Below are positions 1-8,960 of a stretch of 64,000 bases of DNA, one piece after another. Below the pieces are notes generated by a model, which worked only from the letters and a program-made list of their open reading frames with translations, ran no database searches and had not been told where the DNA came from. Where the stretch lies: NCBI RefSeq assembly GCF_002005405.1, contig NZ_CP019728.1:248001-312000 (forward strand), given 5' to 3'. The number at the start of each line of letters is the position of its first letter. Position 1 is the first letter of the stretch. The position numbers and the translations under genes are program-made. Source of the DNA: Jeotgalibaca dankookensis (GTDB lineage Bacteria; Bacillota; Bacilli; Lactobacillales; Aerococcaceae).

Positions 1-252
1 ATTGAAAGTTACCTAGTAAACTATAGTTCTTGTCTTCAAAATATGGATAACAAAAATACTAGTCAATTAAATAATGAAATAGAAAGAAAATATCCCGGTT
101 TGAATAAAAAAGTTCTGAAAATGATGAGAAGTAATAATTTTCATGATAAACAACTTATTATGAAAATTATACTATTTCAGATACATCCGAAATTATTTAA
201 TTTTATTTTAAATTCAAACATCAGGAAGAAGTTAAAGTTTAGAAAGTTATAA
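1..252 (+). CDS. C-terminal fragment of a probable capsule glycosyltransferase (cut by window start)
   Basis: The frame is open from base 1 and ends at a TAA at 250-252, so this is the tail of a longer gene. The 83 visible codons are rich in Lys, Asn and Ile and end in a basic helix (HPKLFNFIL...RKKLKFRKL). That style is common at the C-terminus of GT2-family capsule glycosyltransferases, but no catalytic motif lies inside the window, so the assignment rests on composition and the following GT2 gene. An internal ATG at 43 has no convincing ribosome binding site and is unlikely to be a real start. Confidence 0.5.
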   Translation: MESYLVNYSSCLQNMDNKNTSQLNNEIERKYPGLNKKVLKMMRSNNFHDKQLIMKIILFQIHPKLFNFILNSNIRKKLKFRKL

Positions 253-356
253 TGTACTTTTAAAAAAATTAGGTTTTATACGAATCATCACATCATCTAT
301 TTTAATAATAAATATATTAATGTTCGTAGTAATTATTATGTACAGGGAGTTTCTTA

Positions 357-1394
357 ATGGTAAAAGTAACGGTAGTAGTACCTATTTATAATGTCGAAAA
401 ACACTTGCAAAGAAGTATTGAAAGCTTATTAAAACAAACTTTAAAAGAAATAGAAATTATATTAGTTAACGATGGGTCTACAGATAATAGTATATCAATT
501 TGTAAGTATTATGAAAAAAAAGATTCTAGAATTAGAGTTATTGATAAACTTAATGGTGGAGTTTCATCAGCTAGAAATATAGGAATAGATTTAGCTTTGG
601 GAGAATTTGTAGGTTTTGTTGATCCGGATGATTGGGTTGAACCTGATATGTACGAAAAAATGTACAAAAAAATAAAGATATCTAGTTCGGATCTATGTAT
701 TTGTAATTATGTAAAAGAAAATAATGAAAAAGTAATACCAGTAATTTTACCCATAAAAAAAGAAACGCTAGTTAAATGCGATGTACAGAAGGAAATAATT
801 CCAAATATGATAGGCCCATCGAATTTAGATAGTAATTCCCAAACAATAATGGGTAGTGCATGTAGACTTTTAATTAATAGAGAATTTATCAATTCCGACT
901 ATTATAGGTTCCCCGAAGATATACCTCTAATGGAAGATTTAATATTTTGTATAAAGGTTTTTTTAAATTCAGAAAAAGTAGTTATTGAAAGAGGCATATA
1001 CTATCACTATATGACAAATGATAACTCTGCAATTAGAAAGTATAGAAATAACATGCTTGAAATGCAAAAAAACGTTTTTAATGTAATAATTAATATTTTG
1101 ATGGATTATAAACTTTATGAACTATATATAAATAGGTTAAATATAAGATATGTGGAAATGTTTTTAACAGCAATTGCAAATGAAGTAAATAATGATAACC
1201 GTAATAAATACCTGCAGAAGATAAAAACAATAAAAAAAATGAGTGCTGATGAAAAGTTAAAAAAAATAATTAGTGAAATAAACACAAGTAGTTATTCAAT
1301 GAAAAAGAAATTAATTTTATTTGCTGTACAAAGAGATTGGGCTATATATCTATATATGCATTATAAACTTATGTTTAAAATAATTAATAAATAG
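357..1394 (+). CDS. Glycosyltransferase family 2 (GT-A fold)
   Basis: A 345-aa GT2 enzyme that would transfer one sugar from a nucleotide donor to the lipid-linked repeat unit at the inner face of the membrane. The N-terminus shows the canonical VTVVVPIYNVEKHL block, then the LVNDGSTDNS nucleotide-binding loop (about residues 35-45) and the metal-binding segment FVDPDDW (about 87-93). The remaining 250 residues are variable and AT-rich, as in serotype-specific transferases. A ribosome site (AGGGAG) precedes the ATG, and the next gene starts 9 bases after the stop, so the two are co-transcribed. Donor and linkage cannot be read from sequence. Confidence 0.9.
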   Translation: MVKVTVVVPIYNVEKHLQRSIESLLKQTLKEIEIILVNDGSTDNSISICKYYEKKDSRIRVIDKLNGGVSSARNIGIDLALGEFVGFVDPDDWVEPDMYEKMYKKIKISSSDLCICNYVKENNEKVIPVILPIKKETLVKCDVQKEIIPNMIGPSNLDSNSQTIMGSACRLLINREFINSDYYRFPEDIPLMEDLIFCIKVFLNSEKVVIERGIYYHYMTNDNSAIRKYRNNMLEMQKNVFNVIINILMDYKLYELYINRLNIRYVEMFLTAIANEVNNDNRNKYLQKIKTIKKMSADEKLKKIISEINTSSYSMKKKLILFAVQRDWAIYLYMHYKLMFKIINK

Positions 1395-1403
1395 GAGGAA
1401 ATT

Positions 1404-2534
1404 ATGAGGAAAGTTGCTATACTAACTTTAAACGGGTATTTTAATTATGGAAATAGATTACAAAATTATGCACTACAAGAAGTTATAAAGTCTTTAGGTT
1501 TTGAAGTAGAAACTATAATTAGTACTACAAAAAATAGAGAGGAACAAGTGACATATCCATCCAAGATATATAATTCAATAAAAAAAGGTCCTAAATATGT
1601 TAAAAAGCTAGTTATAAATAAGATTAATAAGAAAGAAGTCATGAAATCAGCGGCAATAAGAACTAAGACATTCAAATATTTTACCAAAGAATATATTAAA
1701 GAAACAAATTATTCAATATCAGATGGAAATATTCCAAATGACTTATCAGATAAATATGATTACTTCGTAGTTGGTAGCGATCAAGTATGGAACCCTAATT
1801 TTCGAGAAGTCTCTTCACTTTATTTTTTGTTGTTTACAGAAGAAAATAAAAGGATTGCTTATGCTCCCAGTTTTGGAGTTTCGGAAATATCACTAGATTA
1901 CAAAGAAAATTATAAAAAATGGCTTTCTGGTTTCAGTAAGTTATCCGTAAGAGAAGACGATGGAGCAAAAATTATTAATGACTTGGTAGGAAAAAAAGCT
2001 CCTGTGCTAGTAGATCCTACCTTATTGCTAACAAAAGAAAGATGGTTGTCACTTTCTAAAGAAGCAGATAATAAACCCCAAAAAAACTATCTGTTGACAT
2101 ACTTTTTAGGAGGAGTACCTACTAAATATCAAAAAAGAATAAATAGAATTGCGAATGAAAATAATTTAGAGGTTATTAACTTAGGGGACGTAGGGGAAAT
2201 AGAAACCTATAAGACAGGTCCTAGTGAATTTATTGATTATATTAATTCTTGTGATATTTTCTGTACAGATTCTTTTCATGGGTGTGTATTTGCAATATTA
2301 ATGGAAAAACCTTTCATAGTTTATGAAAGGCAAGGAAGTTCGCTTTCAATGTATTCAAGGATTAATACATTACTTAATAAATTTGATTTAGACTCTCGAA
2401 AAATTGAAAATATTAAAACTAACAGTGAGGTATTCAACACAGATTATTCCAATATTTCCAGTCTATTGGAAACAGAACGTTCAAAATCATTAACCTTTCT
2501 AAAGGAAGCATTGAACGTCGAAATTAAAAAGTAA
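1404..2534 (+). CDS. Polysaccharide pyruvyltransferase family protein
   Basis: 376 aa, matching the pyruvyltransferase fold found in capsule clusters (CsaB/ExoV-related, PF04230). The N-terminal block ILTLNGYFNYGNRLQNYAL is the family opening for the donor site, DYFVVGSDQVWNP (about residues 115-128) is highly characteristic, and the C-terminal CTDSFHGCVFAILMEKPF segment carries the conserved SFHG motif. Known members add a pyruvyl ketal from phosphoenolpyruvate to a sugar, but many capsule members are distant and may act as glycosyltransferases, so the exact reaction is inferred. It starts at ATG after AGGAGG, in operon with the GT2 gene. Confidence 0.85.
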   Translation: MRKVAILTLNGYFNYGNRLQNYALQEVIKSLGFEVETIISTTKNREEQVTYPSKIYNSIKKGPKYVKKLVINKINKKEVMKSAAIRTKTFKYFTKEYIKETNYSISDGNIPNDLSDKYDYFVVGSDQVWNPNFREVSSLYFLLFTEENKRIAYAPSFGVSEISLDYKENYKKWLSGFSKLSVREDDGAKIINDLVGKKAPVLVDPTLLLTKERWLSLSKEADNKPQKNYLLTYFLGGVPTKYQKRINRIANENNLEVINLGDVGEIETYKTGPSEFIDYINSCDIFCTDSFHGCVFAILMEKPFIVYERQGSSLSMYSRINTLLNKFDLDSRKIENIKTNSEVFNTDYSNISSLLETERSKSLTFLKEALNVEIKK

Positions 2535-2589
2535 AAGTTACATAAAAAGCAGTTTTATATAAGATTATATTCAAAATGGAGGTGATTAT

Positions 2590-3849
2590 TTGGGAAAAAA
2601 ATCAGATTACTTCTTCTCAATAATTGGAATAGTTTTAGCTATTAATATCTATGTATTTGCTATAGATAATATACAATTCTCCTACTTATTATTTTTTGTT
2701 CTTTTACTAAATATACTATTCCTTTTGGTTGTTTTAAAAAGAATAAAATTTGGTAATGAAATATTTATTCCTGTTAGTTTTTCTATCTATGCATTATTGT
2801 CATTAATTTTCAGTTATGATTTCACTAGAACATTTAGATATAGTTTATTTGTAGTTGTTTTTTTGTCAATCTATGTCATTTTATCTAGAGTAAATGTTTG
2901 GCATGATGCTTTTTTAAAAGCTTTGCTTTTTGGGTCAATAATCATTGTTTTTGGAACCTATCTTTCTTTTATATTCCCTGAACTATATAGAGAAATTATT
3001 TTCCCGTTTTTTACCTCCGAAAATCAAATTGTCATGGATGGACTTATTAGGATGGGAGCACATACGGGTTTTACTAATCAAACTGCCCCCAATGCATTTT
3101 TGATTTCAGTGGGAATAGCGCTTCTATTTAGTCGTCTATATTCTAAAATAGATTCGAAGCTAGTTACAAAATTGTTTTTCGTGCTCTACTTGTTAGCTTT
3201 ATCGATGACATTAAAGCGGTCATTTATCCTTGCAAATGTGGGTAGTGTTTTAGTTTTAACCTATTTGTATTATAGGGCTGAAAGTAATAAAATAAGTGTT
3301 CTGGTTAAAATACTAGTTGGGACTGTAGGGTTAGTATCAATATTATTCATGATAAGCCCATTTATCCCAACTATTCAAGATACTGTTGCTAGATTTGGAC
3401 TTACAGAAGCAGGCATTGATTCTTCAGGTAGAGATTGGATTTATAAACTTGGATTAAGAATGTTTTTATTAAGCCCAATATTTGGACATGGAATGGATAG
3501 TGTACCAGTTTTTTATGCTAATAACTATGGTGTGTTTGAATTGCAGCAAATGCATAATATTTATATTCAAATGTTAGCTGAAGTGGGTATGTTTATTACT
3601 TTAATAGTACTTTTTTTGTTTGCAATAAATTATCGGGTAGCTTACAAAATGGTTAAAGAATCACTGAAAAAGGATGACAAAAAAGCTACTTATGTACTCA
3701 GCTCCTCTCTGTATATACAAACTTTTTGGCTTATATATGGTTTTTTTGGAAACCCATTAACAGAACATACTTATCTTTTAATATATTTGCTTTTCTCTTC
3801 GATTACTTTGTTTTATTTTAAAAATTCAAAAAAGGAAATACTAAATTAA
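2590..3849 (+). CDS. Wzy-type polysaccharide polymerase (O-antigen ligase family)
   Basis: A 419-aa polytopic membrane protein with about ten hydrophobic helices and a larger extracytoplasmic loop in the second half. That loop holds SSGRDWIYKLGLRMF and FGHGMDSVP, followed by MHNIYIQMLAEVG. The RDW...GHG...HN.Y pattern is what capsule Wzy/WaaL-type proteins show. It would polymerise lipid-linked repeat units outside the membrane. The start is a TTG preceded by GGAGGTG with 6-base spacing. It sits next to the flippase gene, as expected for a Wzx/Wzy pair. A second, unrelated Wzy lies at 20.2 kb. Confidence 0.8.
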   Translation: MGKKSDYFFSIIGIVLAINIYVFAIDNIQFSYLLFFVLLLNILFLLVVLKRIKFGNEIFIPVSFSIYALLSLIFSYDFTRTFRYSLFVVVFLSIYVILSRVNVWHDAFLKALLFGSIIIVFGTYLSFIFPELYREIIFPFFTSENQIVMDGLIRMGAHTGFTNQTAPNAFLISVGIALLFSRLYSKIDSKLVTKLFFVLYLLALSMTLKRSFILANVGSVLVLTYLYYRAESNKISVLVKILVGTVGLVSILFMISPFIPTIQDTVARFGLTEAGIDSSGRDWIYKLGLRMFLLSPIFGHGMDSVPVFYANNYGVFELQQMHNIYIQMLAEVGMFITLIVLFLFAINYRVAYKMVKESLKKDDKKATYVLSSSLYIQTFWLIYGFFGNPLTEHTYLLIYLLFSSITLFYFKNSKKEILN

Positions 3850-3984
3850 CTGTTAGCAAATAAGATGTAACCTATAAAAAAAGTAATAAATAATCTTAAA
3901 GACATTAAATTATATTGGTATCAAAATATATTAATGGTTGTAGAATTGTTTTTAATTTTATAAAGGTTAGTTAAGGTGGAAAAA

Positions 3985-5523
3985 TTGGAAGAAAAAAGAA
4001 ATGTTAATCAATTAAAAGTAGGTGCAACTTTATCTTATATTTCAATGGGACTAGGTTATCTAGTTTCAATTGTATATACACCAATAATGTTACGATTGCT
4101 GGGACAAAGTGAATTTGGGCTATATAATTTAGTGTCTTCAGTAGTTGCTTATCTAGGCGTTTTAAATTTCGGATTTGGCAGTGCATATATGCGCTACTTT
4201 TCGAGATATAAAACTAAAGAAAACCATGAAAAAATTGCAAATTTAAACGGAATGTTCTTAATTATTTTTTCGCTGCTAGGTTTAGTAGCTGTTATTGCTG
4301 GGATACTACTGGCGTTGAATACTGAGACTATATTTGGATCAGAACTAACCAATATTGAATTGTCAAGGGCAAGAACGTTGATGATTATTTTAGTAATTAA
4401 TTTAGGGGTTTCATTTCCAAGTATAGTTTTTACATCGCATATAACTGCAAACGAGAAATTTATATTCCATAAGCTTGTTCAAATGGTAAAAACTATAGCC
4501 AATCCGTTTGTAGTATTACCTCTTTTATTATTAGGATATGGGTCAGTAGGAATGGTCCTGGCAACAACATTGTTAAACATTGTTATTGAAACAATTAATA
4601 TAGCCTATTGTTTAAAGAAATTGAATATGAAATTTTCTTTCAAAAAATTTGATTATAAATTAATGAGAGAAATGACAGTTTTTTCTTCTTTTATTTTTAT
4701 AAACTTATTAATTGATCAAATAAATTGGAACGTAGACAAATTTGTTTTAGGACGATTTCATGGTACTGCTTCCGTTGCCTTGTATGGTCTTGCAGCACAA
4801 TTAAATACTTACTATTTATCAATTGCCACAGCTGTGTCCAGTGTGTTTATTCCAAGAGTACACAGGCTAGTGGTCAACTCTAATGATGATGAATTATTAC
4901 AACTTTTTACTCGAATTGGCAGAATTCAATTTATTATACTATCATTGATTGCCAGTGGGCTAGTGTTTTTTGGCCAACCATTTATTAGTATGTGGGCAGG
5001 TAACGATTATAAAGGGTCGTACCCAATAGCATTATTACTCATTATTCCTGTTACCATACCTTTAATTCAAAATATAGGTATCGAAATCCAACGAGCAAAA
5101 AATATGCATCAATTTAGATCATGGGTATACTTTTTCATGGCTATAGGAAATTTGGCATTAACCATACCACTATCAAAAGAGTATGGAGGTATAGGAGCTG
5201 CATTTGGAACAGGCTTATCACTTATACTAGGTAATGGTTTGATTATGAATTGGTATACTCACGTTAAACTCGGACTTAATATGAAGTTTTTTTGGAAACA
5301 AATATTAAAGTTAATACCAGCACTAACTATATCATTGGTTGTAGGAGTACTAATTAATATATTTATTAATATTAACAATGCTTATATGTTTGTTTTTTTC
5401 ATTATGATATATGCAATAATATTTAGCGTTTCTATGTGGTTTATTGGAATGAATGATTATGAAAGAGAGCTAATAAGTAGTCCGCTTAATTATATTCATA
5501 AAAAAATTACGTTAAAAAAATGA
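3985..5523 (+). CDS. Wzx-type oligosaccharide flippase (MOP superfamily)
   Basis: About 512 aa with 12-14 predicted membrane helices and the polysaccharide-exporter opening (TLSYISMGLGYLVSIVYTPIMLRLLG). The family flips undecaprenyl-linked repeat units across the membrane. I prefer the TTG at 3985 to the upstream in-frame GTG at 3976. The AAGGTGG at 3973-3979 is the obvious ribosome binding site and would overlap the GTG, whereas it sits 5 bases before the TTG. The gap to the preceding polymerase gene is 135 bases, with no strong terminator. Confidence 0.85.
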   Translation: MEEKRNVNQLKVGATLSYISMGLGYLVSIVYTPIMLRLLGQSEFGLYNLVSSVVAYLGVLNFGFGSAYMRYFSRYKTKENHEKIANLNGMFLIIFSLLGLVAVIAGILLALNTETIFGSELTNIELSRARTLMIILVINLGVSFPSIVFTSHITANEKFIFHKLVQMVKTIANPFVVLPLLLLGYGSVGMVLATTLLNIVIETINIAYCLKKLNMKFSFKKFDYKLMREMTVFSSFIFINLLIDQINWNVDKFVLGRFHGTASVALYGLAAQLNTYYLSIATAVSSVFIPRVHRLVVNSNDDELLQLFTRIGRIQFIILSLIASGLVFFGQPFISMWAGNDYKGSYPIALLLIIPVTIPLIQNIGIEIQRAKNMHQFRSWVYFFMAIGNLALTIPLSKEYGGIGAAFGTGLSLILGNGLIMNWYTHVKLGLNMKFFWKQILKLIPALTISLVVGVLINIFININNAYMFVFFIMIYAIIFSVSMWFIGMNDYERELISSPLNYIHKKITLKK

Positions 5524-5588
5524 AGTCGAAAATTTTTTTGTAAGTAAAAAACTATTAGTTACAACATTAATGAAAAGAGGATTTAATT

Positions 5589-6602
5589 GTGAGATCAATC
5601 GTTAAAAAAGTACTACCAAAGATAATAACTGATTCAATAATAAAATGGAGAGTCAGAAGAAGCATCACAGAGTTATATAAGTACGATAAAAGGAGACTTC
5701 TTAAATATACATATAATGTTAATGATCATTTAAGTATGGAAAACCTTAGGGCTAAGATAACATTCCACTATCATTCAATTGAGAAAGGACTAAGTAATGC
5801 CAATTTAAGATTAGGATTTGGAGAAAAAGCATTTAAAGAACTTTTTTGGGCCATGGATAAATATGTCATGGAAGGTTTTGAGGTTAAAGATTTTCGATTC
5901 CAAAATGCTATTAGCGTTATAAATTCCTATGTAGAGTTACATCGTACCTATGGATATGATGTTAGAGAAATAGAGTCTTATTTAAAAAAATATCAAGACT
6001 ATCTCCTGAAAGAGAATGAAAATAGTGGGGGTTATATGATAATAGATAAAGCCACTCTTCCTAATTTCAAGGAGCTAAGATTTAGTGAATTAGCATTTAA
6101 TAGGCACAGCGTTAGAGATTTTGGTATTAAAGAAGTGGATGACAATAAAATATATGAGGCAATTAATGTCGCCGCTAAATCCCCTTCAGTATGCAATCGA
6201 CAATCATGGAAAGTATATTTAATTAAATCAACTAAACTAATAAAGAAAGTACTTAAACAACAAGGGGGCTTAACAGGGAATGGAGATAACTTAAAAAAAC
6301 TTTTACTAATTACATCTGATAAGCAGTATATGACTGGTGGAACAGAAAGGAATCAGACGTATATTGATGGTGGGCTTTATACAATGAGTTTACTATATGC
6401 ATTAGAAAGTGCTAATATTGCGACTTGTACGCTAAATACAAGCTTTTCTTTAGAGAAAGAAAAAAAAATACGTGAATTATTAAATATAAACGAATCGGAA
6501 GATTTTATAGCTTTTGTAGCAGTTGGAACATATCCTGAATTAGTTAAAGTGGCTAAATCACCTAGAGATAATTATTCGTCATTTTTGACTGTAATTGAGT
6601 AG
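5589..6602 (+). CDS. Nitroreductase-family protein of the polysaccharide locus
   Basis: 337 aa with a GTG start after AGAGG. The C-terminal half, from about residue 165, is a nitroreductase-like FMN fold: FNRHSVRDFG (RHSVR is the classic phosphate-contacting motif), then AAKSPSVCNRQSWKVYLI, then a YIDGGLYTMSLLYAL helix. The first 165 residues are a basic helical region with no nitroreductase signature. Such two-part proteins recur in capsule clusters beside pyruvyltransferase-like genes, but their reaction is not established. A redox modification of a sugar or carrier is possible. It ends 67 bases before cpsC without a visible terminator. Confidence 0.75.
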   Translation: MRSIVKKVLPKIITDSIIKWRVRRSITELYKYDKRRLLKYTYNVNDHLSMENLRAKITFHYHSIEKGLSNANLRLGFGEKAFKELFWAMDKYVMEGFEVKDFRFQNAISVINSYVELHRTYGYDVREIESYLKKYQDYLLKENENSGGYMIIDKATLPNFKELRFSELAFNRHSVRDFGIKEVDDNKIYEAINVAAKSPSVCNRQSWKVYLIKSTKLIKKVLKQQGGLTGNGDNLKKLLLITSDKQYMTGGTERNQTYIDGGLYTMSLLYALESANIATCTLNTSFSLEKEKKIRELLNINESEDFIAFVAVGTYPELVKVAKSPRDNYSSFLTVIE

Positions 6603-6669
6603 TAAGGAACACAACAGAGAGACACTACTTGCCATACGTCTAAGTATTAAAAAATTGTAGGAGGAAATT

Positions 6670-7416
6670 ATGAAAGAAGAGCTATCATTAAGTGAACTGT
6701 TCGATACATTAAAGCGGCATATAGGAAAAATTATAATCTGGTCTTTAATAGGTTTAATTACATTAGGAATTTATACATTCTTTTTTGTTGTACCACAATA
6801 TCAATCGACATCCAAAATTGTTGTGAACCAAACCCAACAAACTGGTCAAGCTATTACTAATACAGATATTCAGACAAACTTAAATTTGATCAATACTTAT
6901 CAAAGTATCATAAAGGAACCAATTATATTAGAAGAAGTTATAGGAAAAATAAACTCAGTACTAACAACCCAAGAATTGAGTAACAAGTTAAGTATTCAAA
7001 CAGACAGCGCCTCCTTGGTTTTTGGAGTGACGATATCAGATGCTGATCCTTATGTGGCATCGGAATTGGCAAATGCGATCGCAGAGACTTTCCAAGAAAA
7101 AATTGGCGATATCCTAGAAGTAGAGTCTGTGACGATTCTGTCTCAAGCCATTCCCAGTGTGAATCCGGTTTCGCCTAATATTCCTATGAACCTAGCAATC
7201 GGTTTAATTCTAGGGTTAATGATAGGTGTCGGTACGGCATTCCTAAGTGGATTTCTGGACAAACGTGTCAAAGACAGCAAGCTCATTGAGGATATGGGCT
7301 GGACAAATTTAGGTTCTGTTCTGGAAATGTCTCATGAAGAATTAAAAGATACCCGCATGATGAAACAAGTCAGAGTGAATATGGATAATAAATCGCAGCT
7401 GCGTAGAAGGGTCTAG
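6670..7416 (+). CDS. cpsC: Wzz/CpsC-type chain-length regulator and kinase activator
   Basis: 248 aa with the layout of Gram-positive polysaccharide co-polymerases. A short cytoplasmic start (SLSELFDTLKRHIGK) leads to TM1 at about residues 18-42, an extracellular domain of about 130 residues, the proline-rich membrane-proximal motif (IPSVNPVSPNIP) and TM2 at about 174-196, then a cytoplasmic tail that contacts the kinase. It would set capsule chain length and activate the partner kinase encoded directly downstream. AGGAGG precedes the ATG, and the kinase gene begins within 12 bases of the stop. Base composition becomes less AT-rich within this gene, marking the edge of the conserved part of the locus. 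Confidence 0.92.
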   Translation: MKEELSLSELFDTLKRHIGKIIIWSLIGLITLGIYTFFFVVPQYQSTSKIVVNQTQQTGQAITNTDIQTNLNLINTYQSIIKEPIILEEVIGKINSVLTTQELSNKLSIQTDSASLVFGVTISDADPYVASELANAIAETFQEKIGDILEVESVTILSQAIPSVNPVSPNIPMNLAIGLILGLMIGVGTAFLSGFLDKRVKDSKLIEDMGWTNLGSVLEMSHEELKDTRMMKQVRVNMDNKSQLRRRV

Positions 7417-7427
7417 GGGTGACAATC

Positions 7428-8165
7428 ATGTTTGGAAGAAAACAAAAGAAAAAAATCCAAAAGATGGATCAAGAACAAAAACAAGGAACATCGCTAGTAA
7501 CAGTTACAAAACCTAACTCAGTCGTTGCGGAGCAGTTTCGAACGATTCGAACCAATATTCAGTTTTCGATGATTGATAAGGAATTAAAAACAATCATTTT
7601 TACATCATCAGGTCCTTTTGAGGGCAAATCGACGGTCGCTGCTAATATTGCTTCGGTATTTGCTGATCAAGGAAAAAAAGTATTGTTGGTTGATGCTGAC
7701 ATGCGTAAACCAACTGTTTTTAAAACCTTTAAATTACAAAATACGGTAGGCCTAAGTACTTTGATTTCTTCAAGAAGTACGAAGATTGAAGACGTGGTCC
7801 AACGTGTCGAAGAGGCCGACTTAGATATTATCGCCAGTGGTCCAGTACCTCCGAACCCTTCTGAATTATTGAATTCTAATCGCATGAATGAATTGATTGA
7901 AGAATTAGAAAAGACTTATGATTTGGTCTTATTCGATATGCCACCCGTTGTTTCTGTGACGGATGCGCAAATTATGGCAACAAAGACAGATGGCGTTGTG
8001 TTTGTCGTCAGAAGGAACATTGCACACACGGAAGATGTGAAACATGCCAAAGAATTACTCGATATGGTTCAGGCCAATGTCTTAGGTGTTGTCTTCAATG
8101 GAGCAGAGAAAAAATCTGATCGCTCTTATTCTTATTATGGCTATGGCTATACGGACGAGGAGTGA
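7428..8165 (+). CDS. cpsD: BY-type tyrosine-protein kinase CpsD
   Basis: 245 aa, the autophosphorylating bacterial tyrosine kinase that works with CpsC. The Walker A motif (SSGPFEGKST), Walker A' (LLVDADMRKPT) and Walker B (LVLFDMPP) are all present, and the protein ends in a tyrosine cluster (SYSYYGYGYTDEE), the expected autophosphorylation site. I place the start at ATG 7428 because AGGGGTG (7415-7421) is ideally spaced from it. The in-frame GTG at 7419 lies inside that ribosome site. The stop overlaps the ribosome binding region of cpsB. Confidence 0.95.
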   Translation: MFGRKQKKKIQKMDQEQKQGTSLVTVTKPNSVVAEQFRTIRTNIQFSMIDKELKTIIFTSSGPFEGKSTVAANIASVFADQGKKVLLVDADMRKPTVFKTFKLQNTVGLSTLISSRSTKIEDVVQRVEEADLDIIASGPVPPNPSELLNSNRMNELIEELEKTYDLVLFDMPPVVSVTDAQIMATKTDGVVFVVRRNIAHTEDVKHAKELLDMVQANVLGVVFNGAEKKSDRSYSYYGYGYTDEE

Positions 8166-8170
8166 AAAGA

Positions 8171-8941
8171 ATGATTGATATTCACTGTCATATTCTACCT
8201 GGAATTGATGACGGCGCACGTTCGATGGAGGATTCCTTAGCAATGGCTGAATTGGCCGTTGCGGAAGGGATTACTCATATACTGGCGACTCCGCATCATA
8301 AAAATGGCAAGTTTGAAAATAATAAGAAAGATATTGTGAATTTAGTTCAAAAGCTACAGAAAGAACTGGATGATCATAAAATTAACTTGACGGTTTATCC
8401 GGGACAAGAGGTTCGGTTATATGGAGAACTAATCGAAGATATTAACAAGGACAGTATATTATTTACTGATGAAGGGAATACATATCTTTTAATTGAATTT
8501 CCTACTATGTCGATTCCACACTATACAGAACCACTGTTTTTCCAGTTAATGCAAGCTCAGATTATACCGGTTATTGTTCATCCAGAGCGTAACCAAGCGA
8601 TTATAGAAGAACCGGAAATTTTAAAGAACCTTATCGAAAAAGGCGCGCTCGCCCAAGTAACCGCCAGTTCCTATGTGGGGGTATTCGGAAAAGAGATTGC
8701 CAAGCTATCCAGTCAGTTAATTGAAGCTAATTTGGTTCATGTCTTAGCATCAGACGCTCATAATACACGTGGAAGAGCCTTCCATATGGAAGAAGCTTTT
8801 GAAAAAATGGCCATAGAATTCGGTCAGGGTAAAGTGGACCAATTTAAAGAAAATGCAAAAAATATTATTAATGGTGATTTATTTTCACCGCCGAATCCAA
8901 GCGAAATAAAGAAGAAAAAGAAATTTTTTGGTTTATTTTAA
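8171..8941 (+). CDS. cpsB: Manganese-dependent tyrosine-protein phosphatase CpsB (PHP family)
   Basis: 256 aa starting at ATG 8171 (MIDIHCHILPGIDDGA), the standard first residues of CpsB/YwqE phosphatases. The GTG nine bases upstream lies inside the ribosome site. Metal-binding PHP motifs are visible: HCH near the start, TPHH about residue 43, HPERN about 137 and SDAHN about 196. The enzyme dephosphorylates the tyrosine tail of CpsD, allowing the kinase to cycle during polymer assembly. The C-terminus is a Lys-rich tail. The translational overlap with cpsD supports tightly coupled expression. Confidence 0.95.
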   Translation: MIDIHCHILPGIDDGARSMEDSLAMAELAVAEGITHILATPHHKNGKFENNKKDIVNLVQKLQKELDDHKINLTVYPGQEVRLYGELIEDINKDSILFTDEGNTYLLIEFPTMSIPHYTEPLFFQLMQAQIIPVIVHPERNQAIIEEPEILKNLIEKGALAQVTASSYVGVFGKEIAKLSSQLIEANLVHVLASDAHNTRGRAFHMEEAFEKMAIEFGQGKVDQFKENAKNIINGDLFSPPNPSEIKKKKKFFGLF

Positions 8942-8960
8942 TTAAAAAGGAGGTCATTAA

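Noticed and set aside
43-252. Separate small gene starting at ATG 43
   Set aside because: The frame is open from base 1 and there is no ribosome site before the ATG, so it is the end of a longer gene.
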